A stretch of DNA of 64,000 nt, taken from positions 310,001-374,000 of the forward strand of contig JAHEWK010000005.1 of NCBI GenBank assembly GCA_020740775.1, in the 5' to 3' direction. Under the pieces are notes generated by a model. The model searched no databases. It was given only the letters and a program-made list of their open reading frames with translations, and had not been told where the DNA came from. The position numbers and the translations under genes were made by a program. The DNA comes from Ilyonectria destructans (lineage: Eukaryota; Ascomycota; Sordariomycetes; Hypocreales; Nectriaceae). Shown here in pieces: positions 21,968 to 33,427 of this stretch (positions are counted from its first letter, which is position 1; every line of letters starts with the position of its first letter).

Positions 21968-24575
21968 TTTGAATTTGGAAAGAAATTGAATGTAGGCTTG
22001 AAGGATGTCAATGTTGTGTGTCTTTGTGGAGGCTGTTGATTTTGTTATTGCCGCTGGGACTACTGGCTGTATTTATAGTTCTACATGCGAGCGATTCACA
22101 TGTTCATTTTGAACATTTGATGCTGACCGGTGTATTCAAATTCTATTTGCCCGTCTTACTATCGAAGTTGTCGTTGTTTATACTTGCTGTTGCATCGCAA
22201 ATCCGTTTCTAGGACATGGGTGTTTTCGGAAGCTCGCTGAGCCTCCCACAATAGGAAGGTCGGAAGATCGCAACCCTACTGAGCCACTAGCTGGCTTCAC
22301 CGCATGAATAGTGCCCTTGAGAAGAGTTCCGCATCTGCTGTACAAATTAAACCAACTCACATACCTTAGCGCCTCGGCAAAAGCCGAAAGAGTCCAGTTA
22401 TCTTTGAGTATTTCGCGAATGAGGCTATTTTTCTAACCTCTATAGGAAGTCTGTGGGACGATTATCGGCGCGAAACTGTCAAACCCCGCAATCCGGAGCG
22501 TTGCCGTCCGAGGTGAAATTCAAACATCATCAAGGCGGGGCCTCTTACCCAATTAACAGGCAGAGAGCAGGTTTTACGAGAAGATTGCTTCTATTCGACA
22601 AGGTCAGCCGTGCATGCATTGACATGATTGATGTGCAAGTGATACTATTCTCGGCATGCGGATCAGGGGGTGGTTAAATCGTGGAGTTTCCCAGACCAAA
22701 CAAAACGGTGCGTCATTGGATAAAGACGGCAATGTTGCAAACACTGCAAAATTGTGCTGGGCATTTTCAGATGGGATGCGAGGACTACTGGCGATTTCTA
22801 TCAGGGTTAGTGCCGAGTTGTCAAGAAAGATTAAGGTAATCTGAGAGTCCTAGGGATCGACATAGAAACGGACGCCGCGGCAGTAAAATGGAGGTAGAAT
22901 GGAAGGATCCATCACGAGAGTCTACAGCCACGGCTATTGTTTTCTTGGTGGAGGCGCAGTTCCCCGGTCCCAGCTGCAAGCCGCCCAAAACATCCAGGGA
23001 TTAATTTAATGACACATTCGGAGGATTTCTCGCCGAGCACAGGTGCAATGGGGCAGGTGGTTACCTACGTTACTGGTAAGCTTCGTTGCACTGCCTCTGA
23101 TCCACCGATGTAGTACACTTCACCCTGCAGGATGGTTCATCTTACATGGCAATTCCATTCACAATCACGGCTAGCTAGCACCCCTTACTCATTATACTAC
23201 CTTGGCAGAACTTCTCGCATGATTTGTCCATTTTCACTTTGCCTGAGTATCCTCCAATTTTAGCATCACGGTTGCAGGGCCTACCCTGGAACAAGCCAAT
23301 GAATGAGCCTGTGCGTTTTCAGCTGGTGTGAATTGTTGGTTCTAGGAAAAGATCCTCCTCGCTCAGCTCAATGCCATGGAAAGCCAGCAGATGTTTATTT
23401 GTCGTCTTTGGGAGGGTTTAGTTGGCAGAGACCCATTACCGTTATATGATGATCTGGATACCGTAGCTAGCTAGTCTCGCTTCATCCCCTACAGTCGTGC
23501 TAAAAGAAGCTATACTGGATGAGTTACAAAGGTGGGAAAATATGAGACTTCGGGCACTGAAATGGATTTAAAGGGCCTTGCCATGTTCCGTACATGGTCA
23601 ATTCGAGTACGATATAGAAAAACATGCATGTGTACTTTCGAATAACGTATCGGCGGTGTTTAGACTCAGGTAATTTGACGAGGCTCCGGTACTAGGCTGT
23701 ATTACTATCCTCAGAGAGCATGGGAATGTGCAGAATAATCTTCCTAGCTTTGATAATCTCTCCCTCGCTTACAGGGCATATGACGATAGTGCAAGTCTGG
23801 CATATAGCGACCTTTGATGGACGCTTGGCCGGGGATAGGTAGGGTGGGATGAAAGAATTCATCTGTTGTATGTGTAGGGAACCTGTTGAGTTACTTTGGG
23901 GAGAGGGGAGGTGTGCTACGACACTAAAAACCATTTACCCTACAGTATTTCAATTCAGATCCCACCTCTGAATGCGACGACTTGTACCTCGCTGGAATCC
24001 GCAACGCAAAACCCGCCAGTATGGGAATTTCCTGTACTGGGTTTGGGAATATCAAGGAATATGGGTAACGAGGGCATCATGATGGACAAACGAGACAGGA
24101 AGCGCAAATCGAATGAACTTTTCTGGGATGATGTAGGCGTTCAATGTAGAATATGCGTGGAAAAAAGGATTGGCTGTATTTCAGCAATTGAACCACTGAA
24201 TTGCTCCCTCACTACTGGACTCCCAGAAGGTGTATTCGGCCAACGTATGGTAAAGTATCTCGTGATGTCACATGCTGTTTCCGGCTTGATCGCCGTCTTT
24301 GGACCTTTGTGGGGCTCGTATCAGTATTTCAACTGGAAACCTACCGAGGAGCTAGTGAAATGTGGTTAGAATGGATAGTGGACCCAGCCGATGATGGTGT
24401 TGATGTTCTTATCCATCCCATAGACCAGAATCGATAACGTAATTCCCAAACCTTGTCTTAGATTTCGCCTCGACTAAAACATCCACCCATTTCATTTTTC
24501 CCTTTGACACAGCTACCAGAGCATTACACAGTCATCACCAATTTAGTCCACTACCAATCACCTCCCATTGAAACA
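21968..24575. other. long intergenic stretch, no supported gene
   Basis: Includes the defensin-like promoter (TATAAATA on the minus strand at 22070-22077). A 157-codon frame at 23896-24369 (+) has one weak hydrophobic segment but no known motif, and its composition does not look like protein selection. I do not call it. Confidence 0.4.
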
Positions 24576-25607
24576 ATGGCCACTGAACAAGACACAGGTT
24601 CCAGCCTGCCTCAGCACATGCGGGCATGGCGATTCACCGCCCCGGGACCGCTCGAGAAGTCTTTCAAGCTTCTCGAGGACATCCCCACCCCAGCAACGAA
24701 CTTGAACAGCGGCGAAATCTTGATCAAGGTTGCCTGGGCCTCAATCAATCCAGCAGACTACAAGGTTCCCGAGATGGGACTGTTTGCGAGAGCTATGCTG
24801 TCGTTCCCAAAGACGGCTGGTATGGACCTAAGTGGTCATGTCCATAGCGCGGCAGCAGACGTCAGCGATATCGATGTGGGAGATGCTGTCTTTGCACGGG
24901 TTGATCCATTTCGACGGGAAGGCTCTATTTCCGAGTATGTGGTTGTGCCTCGCGACGGCTATGCGAAGCTGCCCGCTGGGTGTGCCCTTGATAAGGCGGC
25001 AGGTGCTCCAACAGTCGCCTTGACAGCATATCAATGCATCGCCCCATACGTCAAGGCTGGTGACCAGGTCTTTATTAATGGTGGCTCTGGTGGTACAGGC
25101 ACATTTGGCATTCAGATTGCCAAGGTGCTGGGCTGTCGCGTCATCACCAGCTGTTCAACAGGCAAGATCGATCTCTGCCAGAGGCTGGGGGCCGATGAGG
25201 TCATAGATTACAAGAAAGATGATGTCCTCCAGAAACTCAGAGAGAAGGGCCCGATCCTGAGTCTTGTGGTCGACAATGTTGGCGACAATCCAGCTGATTT
25301 ATACACTTCATCCGGCGGATTTCTGCGCCCCGAGGGTGCATATACCCTGATTGCGGGAAACGCCACGAACATTCTCAAAGGCGCCATGTTGCCTCGATTC
25401 CTTGGAGGAGGAAATCGAAAATTTGTATTTGTTCTGACCAAGAACAACCACGAGCAGCTTTCCCAGATTGCAGATTGGATGGGCAAAGGGGACTTGGAAA
25501 CAGTTGTTGATTCCACGTTTAAGTTTGAAGAAGGCCTGGATGCTTTCAAACGTCTGAAGGAAGGTTCATGCGCGGGAAAAGTCGTGATTTGCGTGGCGAA
25601 TAATTGA
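24576..25607 (+). CDS. MDR-family oxidoreductase, quinone-oxidoreductase-like
   Basis: NAD(P)H-dependent medium-chain dehydrogenase/reductase of the zeta-crystallin/quinone oxidoreductase branch. Single exon, 343 residues from the ATG at 24576, chosen over an upstream in-frame ATG at 24504 because of its better context (ACAATGG) and because the extra 24 residues have no family match. The N-terminal GroES-like domain (ILIKVAWASINPADYKV) lacks the zinc-ligand cysteines of true alcohol dehydrogenases. The Rossmann motif is FINGGSGGTGTFGIQIAK (about residues 165-182), followed by CRVITSCSTGKIDLCQRLGA. A DNVGD block is in the usual place. Related enzymes include trans-acting enoyl reductases and detoxifying quinone reductases; the substrate is unknown. 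Confidence 0.9.
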   Translation: MATEQDTGSSLPQHMRAWRFTAPGPLEKSFKLLEDIPTPATNLNSGEILIKVAWASINPADYKVPEMGLFARAMLSFPKTAGMDLSGHVHSAAADVSDIDVGDAVFARVDPFRREGSISEYVVVPRDGYAKLPAGCALDKAAGAPTVALTAYQCIAPYVKAGDQVFINGGSGGTGTFGIQIAKVLGCRVITSCSTGKIDLCQRLGADEVIDYKKDDVLQKLREKGPILSLVVDNVGDNPADLYTSSGGFLRPEGAYTLIAGNATNILKGAMLPRFLGGGNRKFVFVLTKNNHEQLSQIADWMGKGDLETVVDSTFKFEEGLDAFKRLKEGSCAGKVVICVANN

Positions 25608-25788
25608 TTTGTCGATCAGAATGTTTAGTATAGGACTTGGCGAATGATAATCGTACTGTATTGCTGTCATGAACTGATTTTTAGTTTGAGCGAAGCAATC
25701 AATTTCATCCTTGGGCCGACAGCCTACTGTATCGTAAACGAGCTGAAGAGCTATACTATCTTCCCTATCAAACTAGCAAATATAAAAA

Positions 25789-28700
25789 TTACAACCTACC
25801 TCGATAATGTACATAAGCAACCCAAGGCGCAGGCCCAAGTCCCTCGTCCTCCTCTTCGACAAACGCATCTCTTGCTGATCGCAACTCACTTGGCGGAAAG
25901 CCTCTATCGCTAACAGTTTGGGCTTTCTCCTTTGACGACGAGTTCTCTAAGCCTGAACGTGCCCTTTGTGCTGTGGTCTTCGACGACTCGGCCAGCCAAG
26001 TATCCCGCATTGCCCGCACAGCCTTGTGCAGGCCCCGACAAACCGAATCGTCCTCCATGCCAGCGTCTCTCATCTCGCTATACGTGATTTCCGCAACGTC
26101 GACGCATGCCTTATCATCGACCTCCCAGAGTGTGCCAATAACGTGCCGGAAACCAGCTAACTGACATGCACTGATCAGATGGAGGCTTTCATCCAGTAGG
26201 CGCTTATCCTTGATCCGACTAGTCCCACAAGCCGACAGATAGGCCAGAAACGGCGGATTGTCTCGTAGGTTCATGTTCAGCAGGTCCGCTACTGTCAGAG
26301 GCTGGGTTTTCCAGTCCTCAAGGCGTAGATGACTTTTCAACGGATTCGTCTGGTCTGTCACGCCGTGGCCAGCAAAGTGAAAGATGTGACAATCCTTCAA
26401 CTCTGAAAGAACATGCTTGGTGAGTCTCGCTGGTTCGATAGACTCAAGTGACATTAACTCGCAGAGCTCGCGGACTATTGATAGCTCTTTGGTTGCAGAG
26501 GGTAGGCTCTTACTACCTGGTGTATTCTGCATGGCAACCATGACTGCTTTGGTAGAAGCTGGCCCTTGGCCTTTCCATGCTCCTTCCTTGATAGCAGTGA
26601 AGGAGGAGCTATAGGAAGACATGACTCTGTCCAATACAGTCTTACCAGAGAGGTCGGTATGATGGCCGGCGGCATGCAGCGGGAAACGACTCAATGCCCC
26701 CGTGGCAATCCAACATACTTGTGGCCACTCACCATCTGTGGGTGCTTGGGTGTACCCGAGTTTGTCAAGGATCGGCCCCGTGATGGTGTCCCAGAGCCAT
26801 TCCAGAACTTTGGTGCTGCCCATGTTTTCCTCCTGGAGCCTTCGCTCTATCTCTTCACGAGACAATTTGGGCAAAGGCAGGACCTCTATCATGTTCTTGA
26901 TGAGGAATGCATCGCAACGGTAGCTGACATTGATGATCACAATAGGCCCCTTCTTCGTAAAGACTGAAAAGTCTGCGTTTCTAGGACCTACGCGATAGCC
27001 GTGTATTCGCTTGTTGAACTCTCCCACCAATGCGTCAAGGTTTCTGCTCGCCGCTATCCTCCTAGTGAGTCTGCCCAAACCGGATTCAGCCTGATCAGCT
27101 GGGAGTCCAGGTCTCTCATCGAGATCTCGAGCAGGGCTCTCAAGTTGGCCAAGGTCGCTCACGAGTGTCCTTCTCATCGCAGGATTCATACCTGAGAACT
27201 TCCGGCTGTCAAAATCAACGCGCAGATCATACAAATAGTCTGCGACAACACCTCGACCCCTTTCGAGCGTCGCTAGAGTGTCTTGGTCGTCGTTGCCAAA
27301 TTCCAGCGAAAAGGCCGCAGCGAGCGAGGCCAGACCATTGACTTTAGACAGTAGGGCCTGAGCCTCGGAGATTTGTAGATACCGGGGTGTGTATAACGGA
27401 ATCAACTCAAGTGCATACTCAGCAAATTGAAATCCTTTGCGCCAATTCTTGACCAAGATATACGCCTTGAGTAGACGTTGTGCGACTTCTAGAACATCCG
27501 AAATATTGACACTTGACAATGAATGCCAAAGAGCTCCCTCGTCGGTTTCGATGGCTAAGCGAATGTCATCATCCTGCTTTGTGACTTGGAACCTCCTATG
27601 ATAACAGGATCCAAGTACTTCCAGAACACTCAGATATTGCGAATCGTCGGGTGATGTTACGTTTGCAGCGTCCTGTGCATATTTTGTAGCGGATTCGAGG
27701 TCTGCCATAGCTCCTGCGTGACCATGCTTCCGCAGATAACACCTCGCAAGAGACATCAAGATATTGAGGCGCTCTGAGTTTTCAGAGGACTTTGGGATCA
27801 TTTTCAGGGCTTGTTCCAAGTTCGAAACGGCTTGATTGACATCCGCGGGAGCTTTCGTTAGCCCATATCGTTGAAGGTATGCACTTCCGAGCCATGTCAA
27901 TATGAGGTTCCGACTGACTGGCGTAGAATACAGGGTTTCCGCGTCATGATACACTTTTATGGCAGAGTCTATGTCTTTAAGATCTCTGGTGGTCTCGAAT
28001 TTGCGACGGTAGGTGGTGGCCAAGCTCGGGACCAGTGCTTGTCTGTGAATAATATCCCCCGTATTCAGTTCTTTGGCTTGCTCGAGTAAAGACAATGCTT
28101 CGTCCAAGTTAGCTTTGTCTCCAAAGAAATGATAGGCGGTGTTCTTGGTGCATCCCAGGTGTCGTAGCCATACTCCATGATCAGAATTCCCCTTTGGTGT
28201 GAGATCTAGGCACTCTTGATGCACCTCCAGTGCCAACTTCACATCTTCTATAGCACAGTTGTAATAAAGCTTGTCGGAGTACAGACGACCAAGGCGAAAG
28301 AGAACGTCAGAGCGGAGCGGATCGTCGAATGGGAGTCTATCAATAAGCTCCCGGAAGGTTGAGATTGCCATGGTGAGATCATCAATTCGATTCCTCCTGT
28401 CGTTATCGTCGCTGTCATCGGAAAGCGACCTGTTGTAAATCTCCTCGTAGCATCGTCCCCGAAGATGCAACCGCGCTGAGTGCGCGATATGAGCATCGGA
28501 ACTGAACGCAAGCGAGCTATCACAAAGCGAAAGAGCCGATGAAAGATAATCCTCGATTCCATCTTCGTAATATTGGAAGTGCTCATTTGCCAGAGCATAG
28601 AGCCGAGCATGGCAGTTCAGCTTGTCGGGTAATATGGCATGTACACAGCCTTTGTTCCGAAGCTCGAAGAAGACCTTCGTATTGGTGCCAAGATGAACGC

Positions 28701-31554
28701 TGTAAGGGCCATTGTGCGAGTCGCGAAGCCAGCTGAAGAATGCACCGCCTTGGTCCAAGGCCTGTTTACAAATCTGAGACTCTCGATGAAGTTGCTTTGC
28801 CTGTTCAAGATCGCTCAAATGTCCTTCTCTGAGGTATTTATCTTGTAAACAAAGCGACAAGTGATGGGAGGCAAGATATCGGTTGTGGCGGTCTTGGAGG
28901 GTATCACCGTGTGCCAGGTTGAACGCTTCTAAGCTATACTCGATTGCCTGGTTGAGATCAGACGATCGCGCGGTCGATCCGAAGCGCCGGTATAGCGCAA
29001 TAGAGAGGACTGTCAAATAGAAGGGCTTGCCAGCGTGATCTTGTGCTGATACATCCCTGGCTTGCTCTGCCAATGTGATCATTTCTTCGAGCACGGAAGC
29101 ATTACCTGTCACCGTAAAGCTAGCGTCCAGGCACAGCACGAGACAACACAAGTGCCAAGGGAAGTCTGGATGGTTGTCTGAAACAAGATCGATGCCCTCT
29201 CTGGCGTACAGAATTGCCGCGGCCTTCTCAACTCTCCTAGTGTGCATCAGCGCAAGGCCGCTCAAATAGCGTGCTTTTCGTGGGTGACAGTCTTGCATGG
29301 TCTCAAGGGCTGTACCAAGTCCATCTGCCACTTCCATTGTTTGTGTGATACTGAGAAGGTTGGGAATTTGTCCGCAGCCACCTCGGACACACGGAGAATA
29401 GTCACCACGGATCAGTTGTGACGCTGCCAATTCCATTGACTCCTCAAGATCAGCCGTGGACCCTGTCGCTATGTGTAGCTCGGACAGCAAGGAGGCAAGA
29501 TTGACATGGGATAGATAGCAGGTCCTTGAAAGTACAGACAGATTCTGTCTTTCGAGTTCAATAGCTTCGTCAAGGTCGGACCTCGTCTGCTTGATCAAAT
29601 ACCGTTCATGAAGCGAAAGCGCAAGCCTATGGAGAATGATGCTGCGGTGTCTTGGATACTTGCTGGGAAGCGAGGTTGCAGCTTGTTTTGCGAGTCGAAC
29701 TGCAGCATCCAAATGTGCAATCTCGCCAGTTATGCGATATTTCCATAGAAGACACTGGGCCATTTTGCTCAAGGGTTGAATCGGAGAAAGTCCTGTCTTT
29801 GGATCCAGAGCTCTCTCCAATATGTGGATGGTCCGGTCAATATTGAGTAGTGTCATATCAACTCGGCATTTCTGGTAGAGGATCTCTCCCAAGTTGTTCA
29901 ATACGAGCGGATAGAGCCCATCTCCATCTTTTGTTGTCTCAAATATTCTCGTGCCGATTTGAATAGCTTCATCGAGTTCGACAATGCCACCCTTTCGCTC
30001 ATGGTGGAAGCAAAGCGTAAGGGCTAGGATAAGGGAAAACTCATTCTGTTCAGGACTTTCCGTGGACTCCTCAACCAGCTGCCGACAGACTTCTGTAGCT
30101 TCGAGAAGCTCAGAAAAAACACTATGCTCAGAATATAAATCCAGAAGTCGGCAAGCCAAATGGCTCCGCAACTTTGGACTAGGTATCATTTCCACCATCT
30201 GGTAAAGAATACGCACGACATTGTCGAGGTCACCCGCTAGCCAACTTCTTTCATACCGCTCGTAATGACGTCCGCAGAGTTCATGGAGGGAATCCATTCG
30301 GGTGGTCCCAAATAAAGGGACGCAGGCCGGCCAATCGAGCGCTTCCGAAAGCTGAGCCGAGTCTGGAAATGTCCCGGTTTCATCTACCCAGCCACCTAAT
30401 AGAATCGTAAAGAGCGACGACTTCGACTGAGGAGTTGGGGTGTAGAGAATCTTCGCTACGCTCCCCGCCATATTGATTGATTCGTCCAGCATGGCCAAAT
30501 TCCCAGTCTTTTGATACTGTTCGAATAAAGCCCCTCCCCTAAACCTCCGACATCGTACGTCCAGTGACTGGTACGCTTTACTCATGTCAATTGCTTTTTT
30601 GGAAACATCCATGCTTTCATCAAGCTCCTCAACCCTCCCTGTTGAGTGGTGGAGATGGAGTAAGGCTTCGGCAAGCCATTGTAAACATTGTGACATCCTC
30701 TCTCTGTCTATGAGCGGCGTGTCAAGGGCTTCCTTGCATAGTCGTATCACCTCCAGAGCATCGGATTCCTCGCTTTTGACAGAGCATCGCAGAAGATGTG
30801 CCTCAATGAGTATTCCGAAGTGTACTGAATTCCCTTCCTGGGACCCTTCTTCGAGAGCATTTCTGGATATTTGAATCGCCTGGTCAAGATCCTCAATTAC
30901 ACTGCTCACGGAGTAACGAGCAGAATACATTGAGGCAAGATCACCCAGCCACTTAGCACGCTGAGGATAGTCGCCAGGAAGGAGCTCAAGTCCTGTCCAC
31001 GAAGCGGCAATTGCTTCATCCATATTCACGAGGGCCGATTCCATGGCTGGCTGGCTGGGGCTTTTGTTACTGTGACCAGAACCATTGTGCTCAGTGACAC
31101 AATTGACCTTGACAGACGGTGGATAGACATTCTGTTGTCCAGCTCTGACAGCCTGTGCCATCTGCTGTACGGTTTTCTTCAACTGAAAGCGTGAATGCAA
31201 CAATCTGCCCAGTGATAACAGACATCTAGCCCTTTGGAAGCCAGTGCTTATGTATTCCAGAGCCTCTCGTTCCAATCTTATCGAGTCATCCAGAAAGTCT
31301 GCAACCCCGGTTCGTCGATAGCGGTCAACGGTGAGTTCTGTAAGCTCACAGAAGAACCTTCGTTCTCGGAGATGCAATGGCATTGACGAAAGAGCCTCTT
31401 TTCTCGCTTTGATGTTTTCGTCAATCCATTGATCGTCTTTGTTGGATATGTTCATGGCTTGACTGTGTGTATCATCCGGGGTGAGCAGAGTCACTGGCCG
31501 ATACGTGATGATAAGTTCTTGCAGTCTGTTCTTCACATCATTCGTGTCATCCAT
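25789..31554 (-). CDS. TPR-CHAT caspase-like protein
   Basis: A single uninterrupted 1921-residue frame. Most of it (about residues 60-1500) is alpha-helical TPR-type repeat, with recurring blocks such as YLSGLALMHTRR and LDEAIELERQNL. The C-terminal 350 residues form a CHAT domain, the caspase/separase-like clan CD peptidase fold. The presumed dyad is His1730 in HIFHFAGHGV and Cys1776 in YLSACGTSR; both are intact, as is the HVIGTLWEVDD block after the cysteine. TPR-CHAT proteins act as triggered proteases in bacteria (the type III-E CRISPR-linked TPR-CHAT is the known case); fungal ones are numerous but mostly uncharacterised. No NACHT/NB-ARC module is present. An intronless gene of this size is unusual among the intron-rich genes here. 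Protease activity and any death-inducing role are inferred. Confidence 0.9.
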   Translation of the reverse strand: MDDTNDVKNRLQELIITYRPVTLLTPDDTHSQAMNISNKDDQWIDENIKARKEALSSMPLHLRERRFFCELTELTVDRYRRTGVADFLDDSIRLEREALEYISTGFQRARCLLSLGRLLHSRFQLKKTVQQMAQAVRAGQQNVYPPSVKVNCVTEHNGSGHSNKSPSQPAMESALVNMDEAIAASWTGLELLPGDYPQRAKWLGDLASMYSARYSVSSVIEDLDQAIQISRNALEEGSQEGNSVHFGILIEAHLLRCSVKSEESDALEVIRLCKEALDTPLIDRERMSQCLQWLAEALLHLHHSTGRVEELDESMDVSKKAIDMSKAYQSLDVRCRRFRGGALFEQYQKTGNLAMLDESINMAGSVAKILYTPTPQSKSSLFTILLGGWVDETGTFPDSAQLSEALDWPACVPLFGTTRMDSLHELCGRHYERYERSWLAGDLDNVVRILYQMVEMIPSPKLRSHLACRLLDLYSEHSVFSELLEATEVCRQLVEESTESPEQNEFSLILALTLCFHHERKGGIVELDEAIQIGTRIFETTKDGDGLYPLVLNNLGEILYQKCRVDMTLLNIDRTIHILERALDPKTGLSPIQPLSKMAQCLLWKYRITGEIAHLDAAVRLAKQAATSLPSKYPRHRSIILHRLALSLHERYLIKQTRSDLDEAIELERQNLSVLSRTCYLSHVNLASLLSELHIATGSTADLEESMELAASQLIRGDYSPCVRGGCGQIPNLLSITQTMEVADGLGTALETMQDCHPRKARYLSGLALMHTRRVEKAAAILYAREGIDLVSDNHPDFPWHLCCLVLCLDASFTVTGNASVLEEMITLAEQARDVSAQDHAGKPFYLTVLSIALYRRFGSTARSSDLNQAIEYSLEAFNLAHGDTLQDRHNRYLASHHLSLCLQDKYLREGHLSDLEQAKQLHRESQICKQALDQGGAFFSWLRDSHNGPYSVHLGTNTKVFFELRNKGCVHAILPDKLNCHARLYALANEHFQYYEDGIEDYLSSALSLCDSSLAFSSDAHIAHSARLHLRGRCYEEIYNRSLSDDSDDNDRRNRIDDLTMAISTFRELIDRLPFDDPLRSDVLFRLGRLYSDKLYYNCAIEDVKLALEVHQECLDLTPKGNSDHGVWLRHLGCTKNTAYHFFGDKANLDEALSLLEQAKELNTGDIIHRQALVPSLATTYRRKFETTRDLKDIDSAIKVYHDAETLYSTPVSRNLILTWLGSAYLQRYGLTKAPADVNQAVSNLEQALKMIPKSSENSERLNILMSLARCYLRKHGHAGAMADLESATKYAQDAANVTSPDDSQYLSVLEVLGSCYHRRFQVTKQDDDIRLAIETDEGALWHSLSSVNISDVLEVAQRLLKAYILVKNWRKGFQFAEYALELIPLYTPRYLQISEAQALLSKVNGLASLAAAFSLEFGNDDQDTLATLERGRGVVADYLYDLRVDFDSRKFSGMNPAMRRTLVSDLGQLESPARDLDERPGLPADQAESGLGRLTRRIAASRNLDALVGEFNKRIHGYRVGPRNADFSVFTKKGPIVIINVSYRCDAFLIKNMIEVLPLPKLSREEIERRLQEENMGSTKVLEWLWDTITGPILDKLGYTQAPTDGEWPQVCWIATGALSRFPLHAAGHHTDLSGKTVLDRVMSSYSSSFTAIKEGAWKGQGPASTKAVMVAMQNTPGSKSLPSATKELSIVRELCELMSLESIEPARLTKHVLSELKDCHIFHFAGHGVTDQTNPLKSHLRLEDWKTQPLTVADLLNMNLRDNPPFLAYLSACGTSRIKDKRLLDESLHLISACQLAGFRHVIGTLWEVDDKACVDVAEITYSEMRDAGMEDDSVCRGLHKAVRAMRDTWLAESSKTTAQRARSGLENSSSKEKAQTVSDRGFPPSELRSARDAFVEEEDEGLGPAPWVAYVHYRGRL

Positions 31555-32349
31555 TGTTGGATCGTGTCTGATGAATCAGATAGATGCGATGTTTGATGCG
31601 TAAGTGGAGGGTGGCCAGATAGACGCGGGTTTTACATTCAAATTGCCTTTGACGGAGGATCAAGGCAAAAATGCAAATATTCCCACCAGAAGATCGAATC
31701 AAGGTAGACGAATTCTAGGTGTCAATAATAAGGAATATCGATGATGAGCTGGAAAAGGTGTTGAGTGCTCATCCTCCATACACAGCTAATATGAGCGTAC
31801 TGCAGAGAGAGTTATTGAAAGGCCTCAATTTTCCCAATAAAATGGCGCGGGGTTGAGCTAATTATAACAACAAAATAACTCCCCACAAAAGGGGCTGTGT
31901 TCTGACCAACCAGCCCTTTTGAAAGCATGCAGCCTCAATAGAAGACTGAGACACAGCGAGTTACACATCACTCAGAGAGACGTTCAGCCGCTTGCGTGCT
32001 GAAAATTTGAGCTCCCTCAGCCTGGTTTGATTGGTGGCGACGCTGAATACATCGCCTTACTGCAGGTCAAGTGTGGCATCCGCAGCCCACCATCACACCA
32101 GGTTCCAGGTAGAAGCGCGATGGTATACAGAGGCCGTGCAGATAGCGATATGCGGAAGCAATGCCTAAGTGTGATAGGATGTATTGCGCCGAAAACTACA
32201 ACGAGAGGAAATTGTGAGCGCCGAGGGAAGCCTTCATAAAAGCTCGGTTGATTGATGAAAATATTTTCTAGCGCACAAGCGGTAGATCTCTACATGAAAG
32301 ATACAAAATCCAGTCCCTTTCGAGGCAAATATGGAATGCTAGCTAATTG
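31555..32349. other. intergenic, CHAT upstream region
   Basis: Between the CHAT start (-) and the DUF6594 stop (-). No supported gene. Confidence 0.45.
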
Positions 32350-33427
32350 CTATACACAGCTCTGGCAAGCTTCGTCTCCGACGGTACTGGATACAAATAC
32401 AGTCAGAACAGTAGCATACCTACGTCAATCGAAATATTAGCTTGGGGGTTCTCTATAATCTGAGATTTCACATACGTTGCCCCAGCAAGAATTAAGTCTA
32501 TGGTCTTTGGCTGTGTCAACTCCAGGATAATGAGCAGGTAAGATATCGTGAAGACCATGACGATAGCTAGGCGACCAGATAGGGCGGTGATAGTGCTGCA
32601 GATGATGACAGGAACTAGGAGAAAGATTGTTACAAGAACAAGTAAGAGGGCCTTGGCTGCTCGGTTCAGCAAAGGACCTGAACTTATATAGACATTTGGG
32701 TCGTTGGATACGTTGTGCGATTCGTTCTGCGGCCTTGTTAGTGTACGTTGAAGGTTTAGCAACGACGGGACTGATGGGCTTTTACCCGGCAGAAGCCACT
32801 ATAGAATCTAATGAGTGCGTCCGCTATCCATGCTCTTAGTTGTAAAATGGCGCTATCACCATCTGCAGCCAAAGATACAAGATCGCGCTGCTCAAGGTAC
32901 GCACTCTCGTCTCGCGCAATGGAACTGTTGCCATCAAGCCAGTTCTGCAGGCTTTCAATATTTCTTGACTTAGCACTACTCGAGCTGAGCATGCGGCGGG
33001 TACGATCTACAAAGTCGTCTAAGAAGTGTCAGTTGAGGGACTAACCCAGGGCCTTTTGACAGACCGTAATCTGCTAGAGCGGAGTCAATTTCCCCTAGTA
33101 GTGCTATCCTCTCCTGATTCCCATCACAGCGGCTTTTTCCAAGGAACAAGGGTGATTGTTCCTCATCATCCGCCTCGTTGAGCTTCTGCTCCAGCACAGA
33201 CAGTCTGTCTTGCTTTTTCAGAAGCACCCGTGCTCGAAGCCTGTCGAAGCGGCGGCATATGAAGTAGGGCTCATAGGCTGAAATAAGAGCAGTGTAACGA
33301 GGGTAGCCCGGTTTGAAGTCCTCGACTTAACAATGAATTAGCCTGGAGAGAGGTCTGAGTCGGCGATGGCCACCAACTTTTCCGCATATTGTCTATCGTG
33401 GCTGCCGGCGTTACAGCGGGTCGCCAT
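32350..33427 (-). CDS. DUF6594-type membrane protein
   Basis: Five minus-strand exons close in frame at 275 residues: 33415-33427, 33065-33325, 32786-33018, 32476-32726 and 32350-32419. The N-terminal block PGYPRYTALISAYEPYFICR, followed by RRFDRLRARVLLKKQDRLS and ELEQKL-like coiled-coil sequence, is the signature of the fungal DUF6594 family. The end carries three hydrophobic helices (ALLLVLVTIFLLVPVIIC, LAIVMVFTISYLLIILEL, and one spanning the last splice into YATVLTVFVSS). The first exon codes for only four residues plus one base and is the least certain part. The family's role is unknown; it is confined to and expanded in filamentous fungi. It lies 0.8 kb upstream of the CHAT gene on the same strand. 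Confidence 0.75.

Noticed and set aside
23896..24369. 157-codon plus-strand frame
   Set aside because: No motif, no splice partners and unconvincing composition; likely chance.
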